Of a stretch of DNA of 7,869 bases, positions 1 to 6,093 are shown piece by piece. The notes below the pieces were generated by a model that was given only the letters and a program-made list of their open reading frames with translations, did not search any database and had not been told where the DNA came from. The stretch is taken from the NCBI GenBank assembly GCA_036011785.1, contig DASCOB010000203.1:1-7869 (forward strand), read 5' to 3'. Source of the stretch: CAJWGI01 sp036011785. Lineage in GTDB: Bacteria > Chloroflexota > Anaerolineae > Anaerolineales > UBA11657. Position 1 is the first letter of the stretch. Each line of letters starts with the position of its first letter. A program made the position numbers and the translations under genes.

Positions 1-1427
1 AGGGGTTCCAGCCGGGGGATGTGTACATCACCAATGACCCGTGGGCGCTGGCCGGGCATCTGAATGATATCTGCGTGCTCAGCCCGATTTTCTATCGCGA
101 CAGATTGACCGCCTTCACGGCCTGCGTCTTCCACCACTCCGATATCGGCGGGCGCGTGGCTGCGGACAATCACGACGTTTTTGCGGAAGGGCTTTTCATC
201 CCGCTGCTGCAACTTTATGCGGGCGGCGAGTTGAATGAAGCGGTGCTGCAGATGATCCGCTCGAACGTGCGCACGCCGGAAGAAGTGGTGGGCGACATTC
301 GTTCACAGATTGCCGCCAACCATGTGTGCGCCGAGCAGGTCGCCAGTATGCTGGGCGAAAATGACCTCGTCGGACTGGACGACCTCGCTGATGAAATCAT
401 CGCGCGCACCGAAAAAAGCATGCGCCAGTCCATCGCCGCCGCTTCGGACGGCGTCTATCACGCTGAGGGCGTGATCGAGCAAATGGAAGGACGCGAGGAC
501 GTGGTCATCAAAGCGTCCGTGGAAGTCGCGGGAGATGGTATCCAAGTTGACCTGGCTGGCTCCTCCCCGCAAGTGGATTGGGGTGGCAACGTGGTTTTCA
601 ATTTCACCTATGCCTACGTCTTCATGGCACTGAAGAGCATCTTCGACCCGGAGATTCCCAACAACGAAGGCTGCGCTGCGCCCATCCAGTTGAGCGCGCC
701 TGAGGACAGCGTGGTGAATTGTCGCTTCCCGGCAGCAGTGGCGGCGCGCATGCAGATCGGGCATTTTCTAACCGAGATAATCTATCGCGCTCTAGCCGAA
801 GCGCTGCCCGACCGGATTCTGGCGGGCAGCGGCGGCACTCCAGCGACGATGAATGTTCTTTACGGGCGCCGCAACGATGGGCAGCGCTGGCACACAGTGG
901 TGATTCGCGGCGGCGGGATGGGCGCCAGCGCGCGCGCGGATGGTGAGCATTGTTATATCTTCCCCGCCAATGGCGCCAACACGCCGGCTGAGATTCTGGA
1001 AAGCGACACGCCGCTGCTGGTGGAACGACGCGAGCTGCTGCCGGATTCCGGCGGCGCGGGGCATCATCGCGGTGGGCTGGGCCGGCGGGTTGTCTTCCGC
1101 GTGCCTGATGACGATTATGCCCCGCTGCCGCCGGTAAACCTGGGGATTCAGTCCGGGCGATTTCGGCTTCCGCCGGAGGGGTTATTCGGCGGAGAACCAG
1201 GGGCGCGCGCGCAGTTTCTGGTCAATGCCGAAGCGGGAAACCCTTTTGGTCTGACCCGCTTGCAGCCGGGCGATGTTGTCACGATGGATGCAGCCGGAGG
1301 CGGCGGTTTTGGCGACCCGCGTGAGCGCGAGCGCGAGGCGGTGCTGGCGGATGTACGCGCCGGGATTGTGACGCCGGAGCATGCACGCGATGCCTACGGC
1401 GTTGAGATCGCGGCGGAGGAACTCTGA
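1..1427 (+). CDS. hyuB: Hydantoinase B / 5-oxoprolinase-type subunit, 5' end cut by window edge
   Basis: This is the C-terminal ~475 residues of a HyuB-family protein, the subunit that works with HyuA in ATP-dependent opening of hydantoin or 5-oxoproline-type rings in the cytoplasm. The reading frame is open to the left edge and starts GFQPGD-VYITNDPW, which matches the family's PGDvyitNDPy block. The GTG at 21 therefore lies inside the gene and is not a start. Further family blocks follow: HLNDI, FHHSDIGGR, FAEGLFIPLLQLY, SNVRTPEEVVGDIRSQIAA, a glycine-rich RGGGMGAS, and the C-terminal GGGGFGDPRERE with VRAGIVTPEHARDAYGV. Full-length members have roughly 520-590 residues, so about 50-110 are outside the window. 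The gene ends in tandem stops TGA TAG. A hyuA partner would be expected just upstream. The substrate cannot be read from sequence, because many family members are annotated only as N-methylhydantoinase-like. Confidence 0.93.
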   Translation, partial: GFQPGDVYITNDPWALAGHLNDICVLSPIFYRDRLTAFTACVFHHSDIGGRVAADNHDVFAEGLFIPLLQLYAGGELNEAVLQMIRSNVRTPEEVVGDIRSQIAANHVCAEQVASMLGENDLVGLDDLADEIIARTEKSMRQSIAAASDGVYHAEGVIEQMEGREDVVIKASVEVAGDGIQVDLAGSSPQVDWGGNVVFNFTYAYVFMALKSIFDPEIPNNEGCAAPIQLSAPEDSVVNCRFPAAVAARMQIGHFLTEIIYRALAEALPDRILAGSGGTPATMNVLYGRRNDGQRWHTVVIRGGGMGASARADGEHCYIFPANGANTPAEILESDTPLLVERRELLPDSGGAGHHRGGLGRRVVFRVPDDDYAPLPPVNLGIQSGRFRLPPEGLFGGEPGARAQFLVNAEAGNPFGLTRLQPGDVVTMDAAGGGGFGDPREREREAVLADVRAGIVTPEHARDAYGVEIAAEEL

Positions 1428-1453
1428 TAGAGAACGTCGGATCTGGCTGCCCG

Positions 1454-1666
1454 ATGCCACAGCACGTGGACTTTCTGGCTGTCACACTTGGCGCCGAGCA
1501 TGTCTCGGCAGCCGCCGCCGACCACGAGCACCACGCGCAGAATCAATCCTTACACCCACCCAGCTCGCTGGCAGCGGTTGTCTGACCGGCAACCACAGCC
1601 GAAGTTAGCGCTATCTTGAGTTACGTCAACCAGCATCGCACACCTATCACGCCGTGGGGCGCGGGA
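1454..1666 (+). pseudogene. N-terminal remnant of a GlcD-like FAD-linked oxidase, broken by TGA and a deletion
   Basis: Translation from ATG 1454 gives MPQHVDFLAVTLGAEHVS, then QSLHPPSSLAAVV, a TGA stop at 1583-1585, then PATTAEVSAILSYVNQHR and TPITPWGAG. This is the start of the FAD_binding_4 domain of glycolate oxidase subunit GlcD and D-lactate dehydrogenase relatives, whose usual text is HPP..P.AVV.P.STEEV..iv..an.h..PvtPwGaGTSLEG. The TGA sits where the family normally has Arg or another residue before P-A/S-T, so a CGA-to-TGA change is likely. Similarity stops at WGAG, and the rest of the gene (normally ~450 residues or more) is missing. From about 1662 the DNA reads as an acyl-CoA ligase in another frame. 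The gene follows hyuB by 26 nt, with no convincing ribosome site. It cannot make a working oxidase. Family assignment rests on motif recognition only. Confidence 0.75.
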
Positions 1667-2305
1667 AATCGCGCGCCGATGGAAGCAGGCCTGTGGACGC
1701 ACCATTTACGAAGGCTATGGCCTGACTGAATGTTCGCCGTTTGCAAGCTACAATCATGATTTCCGCCACCAGCTGGGCAGTATGGGGCAACCGATCGAAA
1801 ATGCGGAAATGAAAATTATGAGCGAGGATGGGCGGGAGCTGGCGGCCGGAGAGTGGGGTGAAATTTGCATCAAAGGCCCCATTGTGATGCACGGCTACTG
1901 GAACAAGCCGGAGGGGACGGCGGCAGCCATCCGCACGGGCTGGCTGCACTCCGGCGACATCGGCGTGGTGGATGACGAAGGCTATTTTTCAATCGTCGAT
2001 CGTACCAAAGATGTGATCAACGTCTCGGGCTTCAAAGTGTGGCCGGCCGAAGTCAAGCATACCCTGTATGAGCACCCCGCCATCCACGAAGCGGCTGTAT
2101 TGGCGTGGCGGATGATACGCGCGCCAAATGCGTCCAGGCTCATATTGTGCCAAAGTCCGGTCAGCAGATCACGCCCGACGAACTGAGTGAATACTGTCGC
2201 GCGCGCATGGCGACTCATAAAGTCCCGGCCAGAATCGCGCTGGTAGATGCCTTGCCCAAAAGCACAACCGGCAAGGTGCAAAAGCGCATAATAAGGGAGG
2301 GTTAA
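1662..2305 (+). pseudogene. C-terminal remnant of an acyl-CoA ligase (AMP-forming), 5'-deleted and frameshifted
   Basis: From 1662 the frame reads REIARRWKQACGRTIYEGYGLTE. It continues with the A5 motif (YGLTE), then EWGEICIKGP, GWLHSGDIGVVDDEGYFSIVDR (A7/A8) and NVSGFKVWPAEV (the hinge and start of the C-terminal domain). After EAAVLA (about 2105) the family sequence moves to the -1 frame: VADDTRAKCVQAHIVP to PKSTTGKVQKRIIREG and TAA at 2303-2305. The A10 catalytic lysine (TTGK) lies in this last part. One missing G near 2103-2108 explains the shift. The N-terminal ~300 residues, including the ATP-binding A3 loop, are absent and are replaced by the GlcD-like remnant in a different frame. The enzyme would have activated a fatty or other carboxylic acid to its CoA ester. 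Intact domains could only be translated as fragments (ATG 1782 or GTG 2105), and neither has a good ribosome site, so I call it a pseudogene. Confidence 0.85.
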
Positions 2306-2311
2306 AATCCT

Positions 2312-2737
2312 ATGCGAGAGAACCAATTTATATTCTATGCCCCGGTCAAAGTCCGTTACAACGAAACCGACCTACAGGGGCATGTCAACTTCATCCACTA
2401 TTACGCCTATTTCGATGTCGGCCTGATAGAGTACATGGAAGAAATCAGGTACGGATATGAGACCATGTTGGCCGAGGGGGCAGATTTCCTCTACGCCGAA
2501 TCACATTGCGAATACAAGTCTTCCGCGAAGTGGCCGGAGGTACTGCGCATTTACACGCGCGTCGCGCAAATGGGGCGGCACAGCCTGCGTTTTGAGTTCG
2601 AGGTGCGCGCGGAAAGCGACGAGCGGCTCATCGCTGTGGGCCACATTGCCGCGGTAACGGCAGACAAGGACACATTCGAAATGCGCCCCATTCCGGAGCG
2701 CATGCGCCAGACCGTGGAGCAGTATGAGGGGGCCTGA
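2312..2737 (+). CDS. Hotdog-fold acyl-CoA thioesterase (4HBT/YbgC-like)
   Basis: This 141-residue protein has the length and layout of the 4-hydroxybenzoyl-CoA thioesterase/YbgC family, cytoplasmic enzymes that hydrolyse acyl-CoA thioesters as oligomers. The signature is at residues 15-41: RYNETDLQGHVN followed by an aromatic-rich helix ending YFDVGLIEY. Asp20, His24 and Asn26 occupy the family's conserved loop, with Asp20 the likely catalytic acid. AESHCEY (62-68) matches the second conserved strand. The ATG at 2312 is well supported by AGGGAGGG at 2294-2301, with 10-nt spacing. That ribosome site lies inside the last codons of the dead ligase, and the start is 6 nt after its stop, so the two were probably co-translated. 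The reading frame is intact. The substrate (aromatic or aliphatic CoA) is not evident. With its likely partner ligase lost, its present role is unclear. Confidence 0.87.
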   Translation: MRENQFIFYAPVKVRYNETDLQGHVNFIHYYAYFDVGLIEYMEEIRYGYETMLAEGADFLYAESHCEYKSSAKWPEVLRIYTRVAQMGRHSLRFEFEVRAESDERLIAVGHIAAVTADKDTFEMRPIPERMRQTVEQYEGA

Positions 2738-2767
2738 GGGCTACCACGTGGCTTGCCAAGACTACGC

Positions 2768-2796
2768 TTGCACAGGCATGATTTAGCTGCTACACT
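2768..2796 (+). promoter_or_regulatory. Weak sigma70-like promoter candidate upstream of trpB2
   Basis: TTGCAC (2768-2773) and TACACT (2791-2796) are separated by 17 nt. The -35 matches the consensus at three positions and the -10 at four. The -10 lies in the loop between two inverted-repeat arms (2771-2780 and 2803-2812), so a protein bound to the arms would cover both promoter and start point. This is a by-eye candidate only. Confidence 0.2.
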
Positions 2797-2812
2797 GATG
2801 GCCGTGCCTGTG
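2771..2812 (+). repeat. Interrupted inverted repeat in the trpB2 leader (possible operator or RNA hairpin)
   Basis: CACAGGCATG (2771-2780) can pair with CGTGCCTGTG (2803-2812). This gives eight Watson-Crick pairs (CACAGGCA/TGCCTGTG), then one T-G wobble, then one G-C pair, around a 22-nt loop. No T-run follows, so it is not a normal terminator for the thioesterase gene upstream. The arm centres are about 32 nt apart, close to three helical turns, which would suit a regulator bound on one face of the DNA. The function is inferred. Confidence 0.35.
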
Positions 2813-2832
2813 ATGCATCTTAAAGAAGAATG

Positions 2833-2850
2833 CGAGTGAATTTGCACTCG
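2833..2850 (+). repeat. Short perfect hairpin in the trpB2 leader
   Basis: CGAGTG (2833-2838) and CACTCG (2845-2850) are exact reverse complements around a 6-nt AT-rich loop. It lies about 100 nt before the trpB2 start and has no T-tract after it. The rest of the 2738-2950 gap holds no recognisable riboswitch, T-box or tryptophan-rich leader peptide. Confidence 0.3.
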
Positions 2851-2950
2851 GCGCCAACGGGGGGTGACCGAAAGTCGCTGCTACACCACAATCTGTTTAG
2901 GCCGTAGAAGCAACACACAACCATAGTGAGGCAACTGACAGGAGAAAGCC

Positions 2951-4333
2951 ATGAGTGAGAATACCAAATTCGTATTAGCAGAGGAGGACATGCCGAATGC
3001 CTGGTACAACATCAATCCGGACATGCCTGTCAACCCGGCAGAGACCGCGTGGAACGCGGTGCTGCACCCCGGCACGCAGGAGCCGGTGACGCCCGAGTTT
3101 CTGTCTGTGCTCTTTCCGATGCAGCTCATCGGCGAAGCGGTCAGCATGGACCGCTGGGTGGAAATCCCCGAACCGGTAAAGGATGTGTACCGCCTCTGGC
3201 GGCCCTCACCGCTTTTCCGCGCCCGCCGGCTGGAAAAAGCGCTGGACACCCCCGCGCACATCTATTACAAGTATGAGGGCGTTTCCCCAGTCGGTTCACA
3301 CAAACCCAACACAGCCGTTCCGCAGGCGTTCTACGCCAGTGAGGAGGGCACCGCCGGCTTCACCACCGAGACCGGAGCGGGCCAGTGGGGCAGCGCGCTC
3401 TCCATGGCGTGCAACTTCTTCGGGCTCGAATGCCATGTTTACATGGTCAAGGTTTCGTATCAGCAGAAACCATATCGTCGTGTAATTATGCAGAACTATG
3501 GCGCCAGCATCACCGCCAGCCCTTCAGACACAACACAGTACGGACAGAAAGTGCTGGCGGAAGACCCGGACAGCCCCGGCTCACTCGGCATGGCTATCTC
3601 TGAAGCGGTCGAGGCGGCCGTCGCCTCTGAGGGCAAGCTTAAGTATGCGCTCGGCTCAGTGCTCGGGCCGGTACTGATGCACCAGACGGTGGTCGGACTT
3701 GAGGCGCTCAAGCAGTTCGAGATAGCGGGCGAGTACCCGGATGTCGTTGTCGGGTGCACCGGCGGCGGGAGTAACTTCGCCGGATTCGTCTTTCCCTTCC
3801 TGCATCAGAACTTCACCAACGGCGCAAACACGCGCGTGGTCGCGGCGGAACCGATGTCGTGCCCCAGCCTGACCAAAGGAGAGTACACCTTCGACTTCGG
3901 GGATACGGCCGGAATGGCGCCCATCGTGAAGATGCACACGCTCGGTCACACCTTCGTGCCTCCTGGCATCCATGCCGGTGGCCTGCGTTACCATGGCATG
4001 GCCCCGCATGTGTGCGCCCTTTACGACAACGGGAACATCGAAGCAGTGGCGCTGCACCAACTGGGAACCTTCGCGGCCGCGCGTCAGTTCGCGCAGGCGG
4101 AGGGAATCATCCCCGCGCCTGAGACCGCGCACGCGGTCAAAGCAACCATAGACGAGGCCCTGAAGTGCAAAGAGGAAGGCGTCAGCCGGATAATTGCATT
4201 CAACCTCTCTGGCCACGGGCACTTCGATCTGGGCGCATACGACGACTACATTCAGGGCGCGCTGCACGATTACGCATATCCGGAAGAGGCGGTCGCAGAA
4301 GCCATGACCCATCTGCCGGAAGTGACCCTGTAA
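2951..4333 (+). CDS. trpB: Tryptophan synthase beta chain, TrpB2 type, stand-alone
   Basis: This PLP enzyme of 460 residues joins indole and L-serine to give tryptophan in the cytoplasm. It belongs to the longer TrpB2 group: an N-terminal extension precedes LWRPSPLFRARRLE (82-95), and the sequence carries the TrpB2-like ETGAGQWG. Key residues can be seen. Lys118 in GSHKPNTA (116-122) forms the Schiff base with PLP, and Glu140 in TETGAGQWG is the catalytic acid/base. GGGSN (271-275) binds the cofactor phosphate, and SGHGHFD (420-426) is the serine-containing C-terminal block near the pyridine nitrogen. GGAG precedes the ATG by 6 nt (2941-2944). No trpA or other trp gene flanks it, so it may act on free indole (salvage) or with a distant TrpA. 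A strong terminator follows directly, which suggests a single-gene transcript. Threonine- or O-phosphoserine-using variants exist in the wider fold, but the motifs favour TrpB2. Confidence 0.95.
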   Translation: MSENTKFVLAEEDMPNAWYNINPDMPVNPAETAWNAVLHPGTQEPVTPEFLSVLFPMQLIGEAVSMDRWVEIPEPVKDVYRLWRPSPLFRARRLEKALDTPAHIYYKYEGVSPVGSHKPNTAVPQAFYASEEGTAGFTTETGAGQWGSALSMACNFFGLECHVYMVKVSYQQKPYRRVIMQNYGASITASPSDTTQYGQKVLAEDPDSPGSLGMAISEAVEAAVASEGKLKYALGSVLGPVLMHQTVVGLEALKQFEIAGEYPDVVVGCTGGGSNFAGFVFPFLHQNFTNGANTRVVAAEPMSCPSLTKGEYTFDFGDTAGMAPIVKMHTLGHTFVPPGIHAGGLRYHGMAPHVCALYDNGNIEAVALHQLGTFAAARQFAQAEGIIPAPETAHAVKATIDEALKCKEEGVSRIIAFNLSGHGHFDLGAYDDYIQGALHDYAYPEEAVAEAMTHLPEVTL

Positions 4334-4357
4334 ACGCGAACACCGCAAGCAGAACCT

Positions 4358-4392
4358 GAAGCGCCCGAGCACTGCAGGGCGCTTCTTTTTTT
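4358..4392 (+). terminator. Intrinsic terminator of trpB2
   Basis: GAAGCGCCC (4358-4366) and GGGCGCTTC (4377-4385) form a perfect 9-bp stem with a 10-nt loop. Seven T residues follow (4386-4392). It starts 24 nt after the trpB2 stop. On the minus strand the same hairpin is not followed by a T-run, so it should end only rightward transcription efficiently and does not clearly serve the convergent aldolase gene. Confidence 0.9.
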
Positions 4393-4413
4393 GATTCGGA
4401 GCGCGTCAGGAGG

Positions 4414-5316
4414 TCACAACAGCCCGCCCGCCTCCAGAATCGCGCGCAATTCGTTCCGTTCCGAATCCTGCAGAGGCAGCAGCGGAGAGCGCACTGGGCC
4501 GCCGCAACCGCCAACCATATCCAGCGCGGCCTTCACACCAGCCACCCCGAACTTTGCGGTGACCGCCTTGTTGGGCGCTATCAGCCTGCGCTGAATCTCG
4601 GCGGCACGCTCAACGTCGCCCTGCCGGAAAAAGCGCAGCAGCTCCGCAAGGGGCCCCGCCGCAATATTCGCCAGCGCCATCATTCCGCCCACCGCACCCA
4701 CCGCAAGCGAGGGCAGGAAAGTGCTACCCGAACCGGTCAACACCTGAAAGTCGTCCGGGGTCTCACGCACCATCAGGCCGAGCTTGCCCACATTGCCGCT
4801 GCTGTCCTTGATGCCGATGATGTTCGCGTGCGTGGCCAGATTGACCACAGTTTCAACGGGCAGATCGATTCCGGTGAAAACCGGTACATTGTAGAGCATT
4901 ATGGGCAGCGGCGCGGCAGCGGCCACATGCCGATAGTGTTTTTCGAGCGCCGCCGCCGTCATCGCGCCTTTAAAATAATGCGGCGTGACCACCAGGGCCA
5001 CATCCGCGCCAGCTTCCGCCATGCGGTTGGTCAGCGCCATCGTCGCCAGAGTGCTCTCCATACCGGAACCGGCAATCAGCAGGCGCTCGGCCGAGATCGC
5101 AGCACGCGCCGCGCGCACCACGTCCACACGTTCGTTCGCGTCAAGGAGGACAAACTCCCCGTTGGAGCCCTGCAACAGATAGCCGGAGAGAGGCTCGGCG
5201 TTCAAGCACTCGAGGTTGGAACGCAGGCGGTCGCTATCGACCCCGCCAGCGGCGTTGAAAGGCGTGGGAACAGCAGGGAATATCCCCGCAAGCGAAACGT
5301 TATTTCCTTGAGACAC
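4414..5316 (-). CDS. DapA-superfamily aldolase, 4-hydroxy-2-oxoglutarate aldolase-like
   Basis: This 300-residue (beta/alpha)8 class I aldolase has the usual length of the DapA/NAL superfamily. Visible motifs are GIFPAVPTPF (11-20), GSNGEF (50-55), Tyr142 in LYNVP, and the Schiff-base Lys170 in GIKDSSG. The substrate-loop motif is GSNGE rather than the GTTGE typical of dihydrodipicolinate synthase. The C-terminal part (IAPNKAVTAKFGVAGVK, then GGPVRSPL) resembles HOGA1, which splits 4-hydroxy-2-oxoglutarate into pyruvate and glyoxylate in hydroxyproline breakdown. I therefore prefer a HOGA-like or related 2-keto acid aldolase over lysine biosynthesis. The start is a GTG, chosen because a near-perfect ribosome site lies 6 nt upstream and because MSQGNNVSLAGIFPAVPTPF places the first strand correctly. 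The gene stands alone, divergent from the rhomboid gene and convergent with trpB2. The exact substrate is not settled by sequence. Confidence 0.88.
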   Translation of the reverse strand: MSQGNNVSLAGIFPAVPTPFNAAGGVDSDRLRSNLECLNAEPLSGYLLQGSNGEFVLLDANERVDVVRAARAAISAERLLIAGSGMESTLATMALTNRMAEAGADVALVVTPHYFKGAMTAAALEKHYRHVAAAAPLPIMLYNVPVFTGIDLPVETVVNLATHANIIGIKDSSGNVGKLGLMVRETPDDFQVLTGSGSTFLPSLAVGAVGGMMALANIAAGPLAELLRFFRQGDVERAAEIQRRLIAPNKAVTAKFGVAGVKAALDMVGGCGGPVRSPLLPLQDSERNELRAILEAGGLL

Positions 5317-5322
5317 AGTGGC

Positions 5323-5330
5323 CCTCCTCC
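5323..5330 (-). promoter_or_regulatory. Strong Shine-Dalgarno site fixing the GTG start of the aldolase
   Basis: On the minus strand GGAGGAGG lies 6 nt upstream of GTG 5316-5314. The spacing and strength settle the start, since there is no ATG near this position in frame. Confidence 0.8.
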
Positions 5331-5376
5331 TTCAGTTCAAGTGTAGTGGCGTCCGTCGGCAGTGCGCCGAGGGTTT

Positions 5377-5385
5377 TGGTATCAT
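5377..5385 (+). promoter_or_regulatory. Extended -10 promoter candidate for the rhomboid gene
   Basis: TGGTATCAT matches the extended -10 form TGnTATAAT with one mismatch. It ends 9 nt before the ATG at 5395, so transcription would begin at or only a few bases before the start codon. No matching -35 is visible. The GGGGAA at 5387-5392 is only 2 nt from the ATG, too close for an ideal ribosome site, so a near-leaderless message is possible. Confidence 0.35.
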
Positions 5386-5394
5386 TGGGGAACT

Positions 5395-6093
5395 ATGTTT
5401 CCGCTGCGCGACACGAACAAATCGGAAACTTTCCCTGCCATTAATTGGTTGCTGATTATCGCCAACGCGGGCGTGTTTCTGCTGCAACGTGGGCTCTCCG
5501 GCGAGCAGACAGAGCTGCTGTTCCGTGCATTCGGCGTGGTTCCGGCGAACTTCCTCAGCGGCCACCCGCTGGCGGCGATTTCGCTTTTCAGTAGCCAGTT
5601 TCTGCACGGCGGCTGGCTGCATCTTTTGAGCAACCTGTGGACGCTGCACATCTTCGGCGACAATGTGGAGGACCGCATGGGCCACACACGTTACCTTGTG
5701 TTCTACCTGCTGAGCGGAGTGGTCGGGGGATTGCTTCAAGTGCTCACCGGACCGACATCCACAATGCCAATGATCGGAGCCAGCGGGGCAATTGCCGGTG
5801 TGTTGGGCGCTTACATAATGCTCTTTCCACGCGCGCGCGTGCTCACGTTTGTGCCCATTTTTTTTCTGCCATGGCTCGTGGAAATCCCAGCCATGGTTTA
5901 TCTCGGGGTATGGTTTTTCTCTCAGTTCTCCAACGGACTGACCGGATTGAGCATGAGCATCGGTGGCGGAATCGCGTACTGGGCGCACGTGGGCGGATTT
6001 GCGGCCGGCTTCCTGCTGGTGCGCCGTTTCTCGCGACGCACGCAGGTTGTGCGCGTGCGGCCCCCACCGGAGAATCGTTACCGTGTTGGTTAA
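5395..6093 (+). CDS. Rhomboid-family intramembrane serine protease
   Basis: This 232-residue membrane protein has about six hydrophobic segments, near residues 14-31, 62-88, 100-118, 126-145, 149-178 (long, perhaps with a re-entrant turn) and 193-210. Catalytic features are in the expected order. HLLSN (76-80) in the second segment supplies the stabilising His and Asn. Ser130 in GASGAIAGVLGAY is the nucleophile, and His198 in WAHVGGFAAGF is its partner. Both members of the Ser/His dyad are present, so it should be an active protease cutting substrates within the membrane. The start at ATG 5395 gives MFPLRDTNKSETFPAINW, the usual beginning of this bacterial subgroup. A longer in-frame start at 5362 would add residues that do not look like the family. 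A short Arg-rich tail ends the protein. Its stop is 14 nt from the stop of the convergent prenyl synthase, and no terminator is seen. The substrate is unknown. Confidence 0.9.
   Translation: MFPLRDTNKSETFPAINWLLIIANAGVFLLQRGLSGEQTELLFRAFGVVPANFLSGHPLAAISLFSSQFLHGGWLHLLSNLWTLHIFGDNVEDRMGHTRYLVFYLLSGVVGGLLQVLTGPTSTMPMIGASGAIAGVLGAYIMLFPRARVLTFVPIFFLPWLVEIPAMVYLGVWFFSQFSNGLTGLSMSIGGGIAYWAHVGGFAAGFLLVRRFSRRTQVVRVRPPPENRYRVG

Noticed and set aside
303..764. 153-codon minus-strand open frame opposite hyuB
   Set aside because: The composition is typical of a reverse-strand shadow, and hyuB motifs are continuous through the whole region.
1583..1585. TGA read as selenocysteine or other recoding in the oxidase remnant
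   Set aside because: The family has no redox Cys at this place, no stem-loop element is evident, and the gene is truncated anyway.
2097..2114. Programmed -1 frameshift in the ligase
   Set aside because: There is no slippery heptamer or following strong structure, and such frameshifting is not known in this enzyme family. The 5' deletion already makes it non-functional.
2105..2305. Independent 66-residue protein from GTG 2105
   Set aside because: It is plainly the C-terminal domain of the frameshifted ligase and has no ribosome site.
2744..2751. CCACGTGG palindrome after the thioesterase gene
   Set aside because: It is an isolated 8-bp palindrome without extended pairing or T-run. Chance occurrence is likely, and there is no evidence for a bound regulator.
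2830..2907. 25-codon leader open frame upstream of trpB2
   Set aside because: It has no Trp codons and no good ribosome site, so it is not a convincing attenuation peptide.
3656..4372. 238-codon minus-strand open frame opposite trpB2
   Set aside because: It has no family resemblance or ribosome site, runs across the trpB2 terminator hairpin, and is a shadow of a clear PLP enzyme.
4408..4413. Plus-strand AGGAGG just before the aldolase stop
   Set aside because: No start codon follows at a usable distance. It is a chance match.
5340..5345. Minus-strand TACACT as -10 for the aldolase gene
   Set aside because: No -35 at proper spacing and no extended -10 bases are present, so it is too weak to annotate.
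4828..5346. 172-codon plus-strand open frame opposite the aldolase
   Set aside because: It lies antisense to catalytic motifs of the aldolase, has no recognisable domain, and ends in the divergent promoter region.
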